DNA of 23,779 nucleotides from Pseudomonadota bacterium. GTDB taxonomy: Bacteria > Pseudomonadota > Gammaproteobacteria > Burkholderiales > Burkholderiaceae_B. Below are positions 1-7,708 of the stretch, piece after piece (position 1 is the first letter of the stretch; each line of letters opens with the position of its first letter). The stretch spans positions 1 to 23,779 of the forward strand of contig JAEXOO010000026.1 in NCBI GenBank assembly GCA_023439305.1, read 5' to 3'. Below the pieces are notes generated by a model, which was not told where the DNA came from, did not search any database, and saw only the letters and a program-made list of their open reading frames with translations. The position numbers and the translations under genes are program-made.

Positions 1-96
1 CGCCCCCGCCCCCCTGCTCGGTGGCGTTTTTGTTTCGCTCAACGGACGAGCATTGCGCCGGAGAGCGGGTTTTTGAGTTTTTTTGCCAACGCGAAT

Positions 97-1005
97 TCAG
101 GCCTCGCTGTCCAGCCCCGGCCAATCCCCCCCCAGCACGTCAGCGCAGACCTGCAGCCAGGCCTTGGCCGCCTGAGACAGATAGCGGCCATTCCATAGCA
201 ACGCCACGTCCCAGTTCAAGGCCGGCTCCACGACTTCGGCCGCCATCCAGTCGCCGGGTTCGAGACGCGATAGAAAGGGTTGCGGCAGTAGGGCGATGCC
301 CATGCCCGCCTGCGCCATGGAGGCCACCCAGTCCCACTGGCCGCTTTGCGCCGCGATGTGCGGTTGCAGCCCGGCGTGTGCGAAGGCGCGCCGCAGCATG
401 CGCGTCAGGGCGAAATCATCGCTCAGGAAAATCAGGGGGTGGCGCTCCAGTTCCTGCAACTTGACCTTGCCCTGCGCGCTGCGAAAGCTGTCCTTGCGCC
501 CGATGGCCCAGACGCCGTGCCGCGCCACGGGGGCGGCGGACAGGTTCAGCTCGGGACCCAGGGGCAGGATGCTCAGCCCCATTTCCACTGTGCCGGCGGC
601 CACCAGCCGCTCTATGCCCATGCCGGTCTCTTCATGCAGGGTCAGTTCGATCTGCGGATGACGGGCCTTGAAGGTCTTGAGTACCTCAGTGAACAGCACA
701 TTGATCATGGGCGGCATGCCCAGCTCCAGCTTGCCGCGCTGCAAGGCCTGGACCTCATGGACTTCGCGCAGCAGGCGCTGCACATTCTGCAGAACTTCCT
801 GGCCGCGCTCCAGCACGACCTTGCCGCAGTCGGTCAGCTGCAGATGGCGGTGATCCCGGATTAGCAAGGGCTCGCCCAGCTCATCCTCCAGTTGCCGGAC
901 CATCTTGCTGACGGTGGACTGCGTTACGTTCAGGCTTTGTGCGGCTTGCGTAAAGCTTTGATGTTTAACGGTTTCTATAAAGTATCGCAATGATCGGACA
1001 TCCAT
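97..1005 (-). CDS. LysR-family transcriptional regulator
   Basis: This 302-residue protein is a full-length LysR-type regulator. Residues 1-60 form the winged helix-turn-helix (FTQAAQSLNVTQSTVSKMVR is the recognition region), followed by the usual linker helix and a periplasmic-binding-protein-like effector domain from about residue 90 (GKLELGMPP onward). It should bind DNA in the cytoplasm and respond to a small metabolite, which cannot be told from sequence. It is divergent from the CoA-transferase gene at 1203 with 197 bp between them, the typical layout for a LysR regulator and its target, so that gene is the likely target (inference). The ATG at 1005 gives the standard LysR N-terminus. 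The downstream 96 bp to the window edge hold two T-tracts (70-74, 78-84) but no convincing hairpin. Confidence 0.93.
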   Translation of the reverse strand: MDVRSLRYFIETVKHQSFTQAAQSLNVTQSTVSKMVRQLEDELGEPLLIRDHRHLQLTDCGKVVLERGQEVLQNVQRLLREVHEVQALQRGKLELGMPPMINVLFTEVLKTFKARHPQIELTLHEETGMGIERLVAAGTVEMGLSILPLGPELNLSAAPVARHGVWAIGRKDSFRSAQGKVKLQELERHPLIFLSDDFALTRMLRRAFAHAGLQPHIAAQSGQWDWVASMAQAGMGIALLPQPFLSRLEPGDWMAAEVVEPALNWDVALLWNGRYLSQAAKAWLQVCADVLGGDWPGLDSEA

Positions 1006-1202
1006 GGCCGGCTTCCTTTTTAGTCATGAATTTTACGACTTATCATCAGTTATTTTATTCATTATGGCGATGCTATGCTGGCGCTGTTCAAAAAACATAA
1101 ACGCCAGTTGCCAGGGCGTGGAGATCCTGCCCGGCGCTTTCGGACCCAGGCTCCCCCGACTGCAATCGCTGGCAGATCATGATACCGAGACAGGAGCATA
1201 CG
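1006..1202. promoter_or_regulatory. Divergent regulatory region, LysR / CoA-transferase
   Basis: This is a 197-bp divergent intergenic region, AT-rich between about 1018 and 1075. An extended -10 element (TGC then TATGCT, 1071-1079) reads toward the CoA-transferase gene, with only a poor -35 upstream. A 6-bp inverted repeat (CTGGCG 1078-1083, CGCCAG 1102-1107) lies just downstream. LysR-type sites would be expected here. The promoter call is by eye only. Confidence 0.4.
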
Positions 1203-2726
1203 ATGTTCAAGGATCGCATCCGTTACCCCGGGCTGGAAGACAAGGTCATGACCGCGCAAGAGGCTGCCGCCTTTTTTGCCGATGGCATGAATGTGGGCAT
1301 GAGCGGTTTCACGCGCGCCGGCGACTGCAAAGCCATGCCGCGCGCACTGGCGCAGCGCGCCCAGAACGAGCCTTTGCAGCTGAATGTGATTACCGGCGCA
1401 TCGCTGGGCAATGACAGCGACGGTCTGATGGCGGAGGCCGGCGTGCTGGCCAAGCGCATGCCGTTCCAGGTGGATGCAGTGTTGCGCCGTCATATCAACC
1501 AGGGCAAAGTCCTGTTCGCCGATCAGCATCTGTCCCAGACCGTGGAGCAACTGCGCAGCGGCAATCTGCCCGCCATCGACATCGCCGTGATCGAAGCGGT
1601 CGCCATTACCGAGACCGGCGCCATCGTGCCGACCACGTCGGTAGGCAATTCGGCCAGCTTTGCTCAGCAGGCGCAGCAGATCATCATCGAGCTGAATCTG
1701 AGCATGCCGGTGGAGTTGGAAGGCTTGCACGACATCTACGTGCCTCAGGCGCGTCCGCAGCGCGAACCCATTGCCTTGACCTCGGTGGATCAACGCATCG
1801 GCGCGACCGCCATCCAGGTGGATCCGGCGCGCATTGTGGGCATTGTCGTCACGGATGCGCTGGACAGCCCTTCCAGCGCCTTGCCGCCGGACGCCGAGAC
1901 ACAGGCCATTGCCGGTCACATCATCGAGTTCCTGAAGGGCGAAGTGTCCGCGGGCCGCCTGAGCAATTCCTTGCTGCCGCTGCAGGTGGGCATAGGCACG
2001 ATTGCCAATGCCGTCACCCATGGTCTGGTGGATTCGCCATTCCATGACCTGACTATGTATTCGGAAGTGCTGCAGGACAGCGCCATCGCGCTGCTGGATT
2101 CCGGTCAACTGAGCTTTGCCTCGGCATCGTCGGTCACGCTTTCTGCGGCCAAGACGACGCAGTTCCTGGAAGGCCTGGAGCGCTATCGCGACAAAGTGGT
2201 GCTGCGTCCGCAGGAAATCAGCAATCATCCCGAACTCGTGCGCCGCCTGGGCATCATCGCCATCAATACCGCCATGGAATACGACATTTACGGCAATGTG
2301 AACTCGACCCATGTCTGCGGCACGCACATGATGAACGGCATCGGCGGCTCGGGCGACTTCGCCCGCAATGCGCATCTGTCCATTTTTGTGAGCAAGTCCG
2401 TGGCCAAGGGCGGTGATATCTCCAGTGTCGTTCCTATGGTTTCGCACGTTGATCACACTGAACACGACGTGGCCGTGCTGGTCTCCGAATGGGGCCTGGC
2501 GGATCTGCGCGGCCTGGCGCCGCGCGAGCGCACCCGCGTCATCATCCAGAACTGCGCTCACCCCGACTACCGTCCGGCCTTGTTGGATTACGTGGAGCGG
2601 GCCGAGCAGCGCGGAGGCCACACGCCGCACATTCTGGAAGAAGCTTTGTCCTGGCATGCCCGCTATCAGCAACACGGCACCATGCGTCAGGAGCAGTTCC
2701 AGGCCCAGGAGGCCGCTACTGCGTAG
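1203..2726 (+). CDS. Acetyl-CoA hydrolase/transferase family, succinate CoA-transferase-like
   Basis: This 507-residue protein belongs to the acetyl-CoA hydrolase/CoA-transferase family (Cat1/AarC-like succinate CoA-transferases). These enzymes move CoA between acyl-CoA and a carboxylate through a glutamyl-CoA intermediate. The catalytic glutamate is seen as Glu288 in LTMYSEVLQD, and the glycine-rich CoA loop IGGSGDFARN starts near residue 380; both match the family. Length is typical. The start at 1203 (MFKDRIRYPGL) is preferred over an in-frame ATG at 1179, because AGGAG at 1192-1196 lies 6 nt before 1203. No signal peptide is present, so it is cytoplasmic. It is a single-gene unit ending at a strong terminator and probably controlled by the divergent LysR. 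The acyl donor and acceptor (acetyl, propionyl, succinyl) cannot be decided from sequence. Confidence 0.9.
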   Translation: MFKDRIRYPGLEDKVMTAQEAAAFFADGMNVGMSGFTRAGDCKAMPRALAQRAQNEPLQLNVITGASLGNDSDGLMAEAGVLAKRMPFQVDAVLRRHINQGKVLFADQHLSQTVEQLRSGNLPAIDIAVIEAVAITETGAIVPTTSVGNSASFAQQAQQIIIELNLSMPVELEGLHDIYVPQARPQREPIALTSVDQRIGATAIQVDPARIVGIVVTDALDSPSSALPPDAETQAIAGHIIEFLKGEVSAGRLSNSLLPLQVGIGTIANAVTHGLVDSPFHDLTMYSEVLQDSAIALLDSGQLSFASASSVTLSAAKTTQFLEGLERYRDKVVLRPQEISNHPELVRRLGIIAINTAMEYDIYGNVNSTHVCGTHMMNGIGGSGDFARNAHLSIFVSKSVAKGGDISSVVPMVSHVDHTEHDVAVLVSEWGLADLRGLAPRERTRVIIQNCAHPDYRPALLDYVERAEQRGGHTPHILEEALSWHARYQQHGTMRQEQFQAQEAATA

Positions 2727-2791
2727 TAATCAGGCCTGACGTTGCGAACCGAGTCAGTCCGGGTCGCAACGAGCATCTGACAGACCTGATC

Positions 2792-2828
2792 GCCCCTGGC
2801 ATGCCACCCGTGCCAGGGGCATTTTCTT
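2792..2828 (+). terminator. Rho-independent terminator after the CoA-transferase gene
   Basis: Perfect 10-bp arms GCCCCTGGCA (2792-2801) and TGCCAGGGGC (2811-2820) enclose a 9-nt loop and are followed by ATTTTCTT. The structure lies 65 bp past the CoA-transferase stop. The T-tract is on the plus side only, so it should mainly stop plus-strand transcripts, although the hairpin also lies beyond the end of the convergent Bug gene. Confidence 0.88.
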
Positions 2829-2835
2829 GCGCTGC

Positions 2836-3807
2836 TCAGCCGTCCGAGCGTATGCCCGCTTCGCGCACCACATTTTCCCAGCGCTGGCTGCGCTGTTCGA
2901 TCCATTGCGCCTCGCTGACCTTGGATGCGTCGTAAGGATGGATGTCCAGAGTGCGCAGCATTTGAGCGGTGGAGGGGCGCTTCATGATGTCGGCCAACAG
3001 GGTGTTCCAAGCTTGCACCTTGTCGGCAGGCGTGCCTTTGGGCGTGAAGACCAGGTAGGAGAAGCTTTCGTTGAAGTTCTCCAGGCCGGGCAGTTTGGTT
3101 TCGGCCACGGTGGGCACATCCGGAATCAAGGAGTTGCGCGCGCTGCCCGACACGGCCAGCGGCGTGAGCTTGCCTTCCTGGATGGCGCCCAGTACGCCCG
3201 AGATCACCAGAAAGCCGCTGTCGATGCGCCCGCCGTACATGTCGTTGACCACGGCAGGGTTGCTTTTGTAGGGAATGTGATCCAGTTTTACGCCGCTGTC
3301 CTGGGTCAGGGCCGACATCATCAGGTGACCGGGCGAACCGATGCCGGCCGAGCCGTAGTTCATGGCGCTGGCACGGGCTTTGTCCAGAAACTGCGCTGCG
3401 CTCTTGATGCCGGAGCCGGACGGCACGACCAGAACCTGGTCGAAGGTGCCCAGCAGGGCCACCAGTTCCAGCGAGTCCTTCAGGCGAAAGCGGTTGTTCA
3501 CATAGACATGCGGGTTGGCTGTGGCGACTGTGTCCAGGGTCAGCAGCAGGGTGTTGCCGTCGGGTTTGCTGCGGCCCACCGTCTCGGCCGCGATGGTGCC
3601 CGAGGCGCCGGCGCGGTTCTCCACCACAATGGTCCTGCCGGTGGTGGCCGAGGCTTCGCGCGCCAGCATCCGGCCCAGCACGTCCAGTGGGCCGCCGGCG
3701 GCGGAGCTGACCACCAGGGTCACGGTTTCAGATTCCTGTGCCGTAGTGGCCAGGGGCAGCAGCAAGGCACAGGCGGCCAGGCTGCGGACGAGGTTGGTGA
3801 GCGTCAT
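2836..3807 (-). CDS. Bug-family tripartite tricarboxylate transporter binding protein
   Basis: This 323-residue periplasmic solute-binding protein belongs to the Bug/TctC family. Residues 1-23 are a Sec signal peptide (hydrophobic core around AACALLLPLA, cleavage near TTAQ). The mature part shows family hallmarks: VVSSAAGGPLDVLGR near the N-terminus, VVENRAGASGTIAAE, and MNYGSAGIGSPGHL in the ligand-binding loop. The start at 3807 is chosen because GGAGA lies 7 nt upstream and the signal peptide begins there; longer in-frame extensions run into the upstream gene. It is 44 bp downstream of the sulfatase gene on the same strand, so both are probably co-transcribed. No TctA/TctB membrane genes are nearby, as is common for the many orphan Bug proteins of Bordetella relatives. 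Context suggests it binds the sulfatase substrate or product, which is inference only. Confidence 0.92.
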   Translation of the reverse strand: MTLTNLVRSLAACALLLPLATTAQESETVTLVVSSAAGGPLDVLGRMLAREASATTGRTIVVENRAGASGTIAAETVGRSKPDGNTLLLTLDTVATANPHVYVNNRFRLKDSLELVALLGTFDQVLVVPSGSGIKSAAQFLDKARASAMNYGSAGIGSPGHLMMSALTQDSGVKLDHIPYKSNPAVVNDMYGGRIDSGFLVISGVLGAIQEGKLTPLAVSGSARNSLIPDVPTVAETKLPGLENFNESFSYLVFTPKGTPADKVQAWNTLLADIMKRPSTAQMLRTLDIHPYDASKVSEAQWIEQRSQRWENVVREAGIRSDG

Positions 3808-3851
3808 GCTTGTCTCCAGATGGATATTGGTTTTATGGATGCTGCAAGGAC

Positions 3852-5441
3852 TCAGGCCAGTGCCAGGGGCAGAGGGCTGGATTCGCTGTGGGCCATCAGG
3901 GTGTCCACCAGTTGGCCCAGCAGGCGGGTCTTCAGTTCGCGGGACGAAGGATCGTCCCACAGGTTGATCTGCTCGCCGGGGTCGGAGCGCAGATCGTACA
4001 GCTCGCCCCAGGCAGTTCCCTGGTAGACGCTGATTCTATGGGTGTCGGTCAACAGGGAGCGCAACTTGCAGCGTTGCGGCATGTTGAACAACTGACGCTG
4101 ATTTTCTTCTTCCACCAGCAGGGCGCTGCGCCATTCGGACGGGGCCTGTTTCATCAAGGGCAGCAGCGAGCGGCCTTGGATGCCGTTGTAGGGCAGCAGG
4201 CCGGCGCGTTCCAGCACGGTGGGCGCGATATCGATGGTCGAGCACAGCGCCGAGCTGGCCGCTGTCTGTGCCGGAACCGTTGGGTCGTGCCAGATGAAGG
4301 GGGTGCGGATAATGCTTTGATAGTGCACGGGGCCTTTGAGCAGCAATTGATGATCGCCCATGAAGTCGCCATGGTCGCTGACGAACATGACAATGGTGTT
4401 GTCGGCCAGGCCCGATTCCTGCAGGTGGTCCAGCACCCGCCCGATTTCCGTGTCGATGTGCGTGATGGAACCATAGTTCAGGGCGATGGCCTCGCGGGCT
4501 TCGCGCTCGGTGCAGGCGAACAAGGCGGGCGTGTGCTTCACGGACTTGCCCTGGTCGCGCTGCTGATGCAGCCACTGAATGTGCGGGGGCGCTTCCTGCG
4601 GGCCGGGCTGGAATGAGGCGGGTAGCGTCACCTGTTCCGGGTCGTACATGTCCCAGTACTGGCCGTGCGGCGTGAAGGGGTGGTGAGGATCAGGAAAGGA
4701 ACATTGGATGAAGAAGGGCTGCTCGCCCTGGGCGTAATTATCCAGCAGCGCACGGGTGCGCGCGCCTATCCAGGCCGTGGTGCTGTATTCTTCAGGCACA
4801 CGGGTGCGCCAGGCCTGGCCGAAACGGCTTAATTCGTAGTCGGGGCTGGGCAGCGCCTGGTCGGGACCTGCCAGGGCGGCGATCTCGGGATGCTCGTCCT
4901 GCAGCCAGCGGCCATAGTCGCCCCATACCTGATCGCCGTGATCCACGGCCAGGTCGACATGCTCGAAACCGTAAAACGGCAGAGTCATGGCATGGTCGGC
5001 CCGGTCGCGCCACAGTGCGCCGCACTCTTGGTCGTAGTCGTTGGTGGCGGCCTGGCGCCGCGCCTCGCCTTGGGTCGGGGGCGCGTCGGGGCGCGGGTAC
5101 AGCGGAGGATCATCCGTGATGTTCTGCAGATGCGCCTTGCCCACCAGCGCCGTGCGCCAGCCGGCCTGACGCAGCACATCCACGAAAGTGGTCGATTCCA
5201 GCGGCAGCGGCACGCCGTTGTGGCGGGCGCCATGTACAGATGGCATGCGGCCCGTCATCAGCGAAGCACGGTTGGGCATGCAGATCGGGGTGGCGACATA
5301 AAAACGGTCCGCGCGCCAGCCGTCGCGGGCCAAGGCATCCAGACGAGGCGTGCGTACTTCTGGGTTGCCGTAGCAGCCCAGATGATCGGCGCGGTGCTGG
5401 TCAGTGACGAACAACAGGAAATTGGGTGCTGCGGTGGACAT
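3852..5441 (-). CDS. Type I sulfatase / phosphonate monoester hydrolase-like enzyme
   Basis: This 529-residue member of the alkaline phosphatase/sulfatase superfamily hydrolyses a sulfate or phosphonate ester. The N-terminal metal motif is visible (FVTDQHRADHLGCYG, Asp14). The sulfatase signature is CMPNRASLMTGR with Cys54, the residue converted to formylglycine in active members. The second metal motif is SDHGDFMGDH with Asp356 and His357. The C-terminus carries a typical ELYDLRSDPGE segment. No signal peptide is evident, so it probably acts in the cytoplasm. AAGGA precedes the ATG at 5441. It heads a two-gene unit with the Bug protein and is divergent from a LysR regulator. No formylglycine-generating enzyme is encoded in the window, so maturation must rely on a gene elsewhere. 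The family alone does not separate sulfatase from phosphonate or phosphodiester hydrolase activity. Confidence 0.9.
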   Translation of the reverse strand: MSTAAPNFLLFVTDQHRADHLGCYGNPEVRTPRLDALARDGWRADRFYVATPICMPNRASLMTGRMPSVHGARHNGVPLPLESTTFVDVLRQAGWRTALVGKAHLQNITDDPPLYPRPDAPPTQGEARRQAATNDYDQECGALWRDRADHAMTLPFYGFEHVDLAVDHGDQVWGDYGRWLQDEHPEIAALAGPDQALPSPDYELSRFGQAWRTRVPEEYSTTAWIGARTRALLDNYAQGEQPFFIQCSFPDPHHPFTPHGQYWDMYDPEQVTLPASFQPGPQEAPPHIQWLHQQRDQGKSVKHTPALFACTEREAREAIALNYGSITHIDTEIGRVLDHLQESGLADNTIVMFVSDHGDFMGDHQLLLKGPVHYQSIIRTPFIWHDPTVPAQTAASSALCSTIDIAPTVLERAGLLPYNGIQGRSLLPLMKQAPSEWRSALLVEEENQRQLFNMPQRCKLRSLLTDTHRISVYQGTAWGELYDLRSDPGEQINLWDDPSSRELKTRLLGQLVDTLMAHSESSPLPLALA

Positions 5442-5473
5442 GTGCTTCCTTTTCTGATGACAGGGTTTATGTC

Positions 5474-5502
5474 CATTATGGAAGGGTGAGCCATAATGTT
5501 AA
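5474..5502 (-). promoter_or_regulatory. Inverted-repeat operator overlapping the sulfatase promoter
   Basis: A perfect 8-bp inverted repeat, CATTATGG (5474-5481) and CCATAATG (5491-5498) with a 9-bp spacer, lies in the 110-bp sulfatase-LysR gap. Read on the minus strand, TTAACA (5497-5502) and CATAAT (5475-5480) form a good -35/-10 pair, each 5/6 to consensus with 16-bp spacing. One repeat arm covers the -10 and the other lies in the spacer, touching the -35. It is probably the site of the LysR regulator at 5552. The promoter is unproven. Confidence 0.55.
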
Positions 5503-5551
5503 ATTGAATAATTGCTAGCTATATATACTTTTTATTTATAGGTGGTGGGTC

Positions 5552-6460
5552 ATGAGCTGGAGCGATCGCATACGACTGAAGCACCTGCAGGTCCTCATTC
5601 GTCTGTGCGAACTGAAAAGCATGAGCGATGTGGCGCGGCAATCCAATATGACGCAGCCGGCCCTGTCCAAATGGCTCAAGGAGCTGGAGGACAATGTGGG
5701 CATGCCACTGTTCGAGCGCCATGCGCGCGGTATCGAACCGCTGCCGCCGGCTCTGGAGCTGGCGCGCCAGGCGCAGGGCGTGCTCAGCCGTCTGGACCGT
5801 ATGGGCGTCACGCTGGAGCAGTACCGCCAGGGTTTCCGGCAGAACTTCGCTCTGGGCGTCTCGCCCATGGTGGCGGTGGTCTATTTGCCGGATCTGCTGC
5901 GCGATGTGCACCGGGGGCACCCCCATTGCCACTTGCGCATTCAGGAAGGCACATTGGACATATTGGGTCGCAACCTGGAGCAGGGCGAACTGGATCTGGT
6001 CATCGGCCGCATCGACGAGACCGGGCGCAATCCGACGATGGCGTTCATGCCGCTGGGCATGGTGCCGCTGTGTGTGGCGGTGGGCCAGACCCACCCCTTG
6101 GCCAACCGGGACGATCTGGGCTGGGACGAGGCCCTGGGGCATCCATGGATATTGCCGCCCAAGGGCAGCCCTATGCGACGCCGCTTCGAGCTTGCTCTGG
6201 ACGCCCAAGGCTTACGGCATCCGCACTGTGCTATTGAATCGGCCTACGCGCATACCAGCGCCCGGCTGGCGGTGAACAGCCCGTTCCTGGTCCCCATGGC
6301 GCGCAGCATGGCGCAGGTCTATCCCGACCTGCGCGTGCTGGAGCTGGACTGGGGCGATGCGAATCTGCACGGTCAGCTCGGCTTGCTGTGGCGTCCCGAA
6401 GACACCGGGCAACCCATGCTGGAGGAAATCACCCGCTGGATGCGCAGCAAGCACGCTTAA
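5552..6460 (+). CDS. LysR-family transcriptional regulator (next to sulfatase-Bug unit)
   Basis: This 302-residue LysR-type regulator has its helix-turn-helix at about residues 20-40 (MSDVARQSNMTQPALSKWLK). A linker helix leads to an effector-binding domain from about residue 90 (NFALGVSPMVAVVYLPDLL). The sequence type, with RIRLKHLQVLIRLCELKSM at the start, resembles the GbpR/CbbR-like branch (from memory). GGTGG precedes the ATG at 5552. It is divergent from the sulfatase-Bug pair across a 110-bp region carrying the 5474-5498 inverted repeat, so it most likely controls that pair and perhaps itself. The effector is unknown; a sulfonated or phosphonate compound would fit the neighbours. Confidence 0.93.
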   Translation: MSWSDRIRLKHLQVLIRLCELKSMSDVARQSNMTQPALSKWLKELEDNVGMPLFERHARGIEPLPPALELARQAQGVLSRLDRMGVTLEQYRQGFRQNFALGVSPMVAVVYLPDLLRDVHRGHPHCHLRIQEGTLDILGRNLEQGELDLVIGRIDETGRNPTMAFMPLGMVPLCVAVGQTHPLANRDDLGWDEALGHPWILPPKGSPMRRRFELALDAQGLRHPHCAIESAYAHTSARLAVNSPFLVPMARSMAQVYPDLRVLELDWGDANLHGQLGLLWRPEDTGQPMLEEITRWMRSKHA

Positions 6461-6463
6461 GCA

Positions 6464-6491
6464 TCAAGTTTCGTCACTTGAATGTTGTTCT
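6464..6491 (+). terminator. Weak hairpin after the LysR gene, possible terminator
   Basis: Six-base arms TCAAGT (6464-6469) and ACTTGA (6476-6481) with a 6-nt loop start 4 bp after the LysR stop and are followed by a T-rich but interrupted tract. It is AT-rich and weak. A second small dyad, TTGAG/CTCAA (6493-6506), follows. The remaining 118-bp gap should hold the promoter of the GGDEF gene, but I see no convincing -35/-10 pair. Confidence 0.35.
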
Positions 6492-6578
6492 CTTGAGCGA
6501 TCTCAAACGGCGGTGAAACTTCTGTGTAACCATGTGTGGCTAGCGTGTTATTTTGTTTCTTCTGGGCGGATTATTGAT

Positions 6579-7691
6579 ATGGGAACGCTCCTGTCAGGTT
6601 GGAAGAATTTGCAAGCGATTAGCATCAGCTCCGTTCGCGATACGCTGAGCGGAAAATACCATTCCCGTGACTTCATCCATGCGCGCATGGAATACTTGCG
6701 CACGCGGGTCATGCTGGTGGGGTTGATCTTCGCCATCCTCACTCCCTTCTGGACGCTGATGGATTGGCTGGTTCTTCCCAGTTGGCCGGCTCACTTCCTG
6801 ACGGCCCGGATCATCAGTTTCGTGGGGCTGGCGGCCTGCGTGTGGCTGGCGCTGCGCGGGCATCAGCGTATCCGGCTCATCTATGTACTTAGCGGGCTGG
6901 TGTTCATCCTGCCGGCCTCGTTTTACGCCTACATGCTGCTGATGTCGGCCAGCGCAGGCCATTATGTGGTGCTGGGATATGGGTTTATCCCGTTCCTGCT
7001 GGTGGCCACGCTCAGCATTTTTCCGTTCACCTTGCTGGAATCGGCGCTGGTCGGCAGCGCTTTGCTCAGTCTGCAAGTCCTGGCCTCGGTCCGTTCTGAC
7101 ACCTGGATGACGGTGCAAGGCATGCAGGACCTCTGGCTGCTAGCCGCTTTGCTGGTGGTCGCGCTGACAGCCAACTACTTTCATCTGGGGTTGTTGCTGC
7201 GGCTGTACCGGCAGGCAACGCACGATGCCCTGACCGGTCTGTTGAACCGGGGGGCCTTGAATCAGCAGCTGGGATCGCAAGCTCGTGCCGATGTTCTGCA
7301 TGTGCTGATGGTGGACCTGGATCATTTCAAGCAGATCAACGACACACACGGCCATTCAGTGGGTGACGATGTGCTGGTGCGCACGGCGGCTTTGCTTAAA
7401 GCCCATATCGGCGAACGGGATCTGGCCGCCCGTTATGGCGGCGAAGAATTCACCTTGATCTTGTCTGGCCGTACCGATGAGCAGGCCCTGGCCGTGGCCC
7501 GGCAGTTGCTGCGCGAGATCCAGGCGCAGGTCCTGTACAACCATGACCGGGTGGCGTTTCAGATAACGGCCAGCATGGGCATGGCCGTATGCTTGCCTGG
7601 TCAGGATATCGAACCTGTGCTGCGCCGAGCCGACGAGCGACTCTACTTGGCCAAGCAGCGTGGCCGCAATCAGGTGGTGGCGGACGACTGA
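6579..7691 (+). CDS. Membrane-bound diguanylate cyclase (GGDEF)
   Basis: This 370-residue protein makes the second messenger cyclic di-GMP from two GTP. The N-terminal half (about residues 38-205) holds five to six hydrophobic helices of a membrane sensor region. A short connecting segment leads to a GGDEF domain starting at DALTGLLNRG (Asp216). The active-site motif is GGEEF at residues 287-291, an active variant. The metal-binding MVDLDHFKQIND segment is also intact. The allosteric inhibitory site RxxD is absent: the equivalent residues are GERD. The in-frame ORF extends upstream into the LysR gene, but the ATG at 6579 is preferred because a purine-rich GGGCGGA precedes it. It is a single gene, convergent with the acylase gene. 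The signal sensed is unknown. Confidence 0.9.
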   Translation: MGTLLSGWKNLQAISISSVRDTLSGKYHSRDFIHARMEYLRTRVMLVGLIFAILTPFWTLMDWLVLPSWPAHFLTARIISFVGLAACVWLALRGHQRIRLIYVLSGLVFILPASFYAYMLLMSASAGHYVVLGYGFIPFLLVATLSIFPFTLLESALVGSALLSLQVLASVRSDTWMTVQGMQDLWLLAALLVVALTANYFHLGLLLRLYRQATHDALTGLLNRGALNQQLGSQARADVLHVLMVDLDHFKQINDTHGHSVGDDVLVRTAALLKAHIGERDLAARYGGEEFTLILSGRTDEQALAVARQLLREIQAQVLYNHDRVAFQITASMGMAVCLPGQDIEPVLRRADERLYLAKQRGRNQVVADD

Positions 7692-7701
7692 GTCCGCCAC
7701 C
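7676..7701. terminator. Hairpin across the GGDEF stop codon, between convergent genes
   Basis: Perfect 10-bp arms GGTGGCGGAC (7676-7685) and GTCCGCCACC (7692-7701) enclose a 6-nt loop that contains the TGA stop of the diguanylate cyclase. It sits 8 bp from the convergent end of the acylase gene, so it could serve both directions. No T-tract follows on either side, so it is not a classical intrinsic terminator. It may protect the 3' ends or work with Rho. Confidence 0.5.
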
Positions 7702-7708
7702 GGCCGGG

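Noticed and set aside
1..96. C-rich tract and T-tracts at the left edge as a terminator
   Set aside because: Only 3-4 bp stems can be drawn near the T-tracts, and the upstream context is outside the window.
1062..2675. Long minus-strand open frame of 537 codons
   Set aside because: It lies antisense to the CoA-transferase gene, which has clear family motifs, a ribosome site and a terminator. The antisense protein is rich in His, Gln, Gly and Arg and shows no family signature.
2827..4616. Plus-strand open frames of 399 and 268 codons
   Set aside because: Both are antisense to the Bug and sulfatase genes, have low-complexity Gly/Gln/His composition and no recognisable domain.
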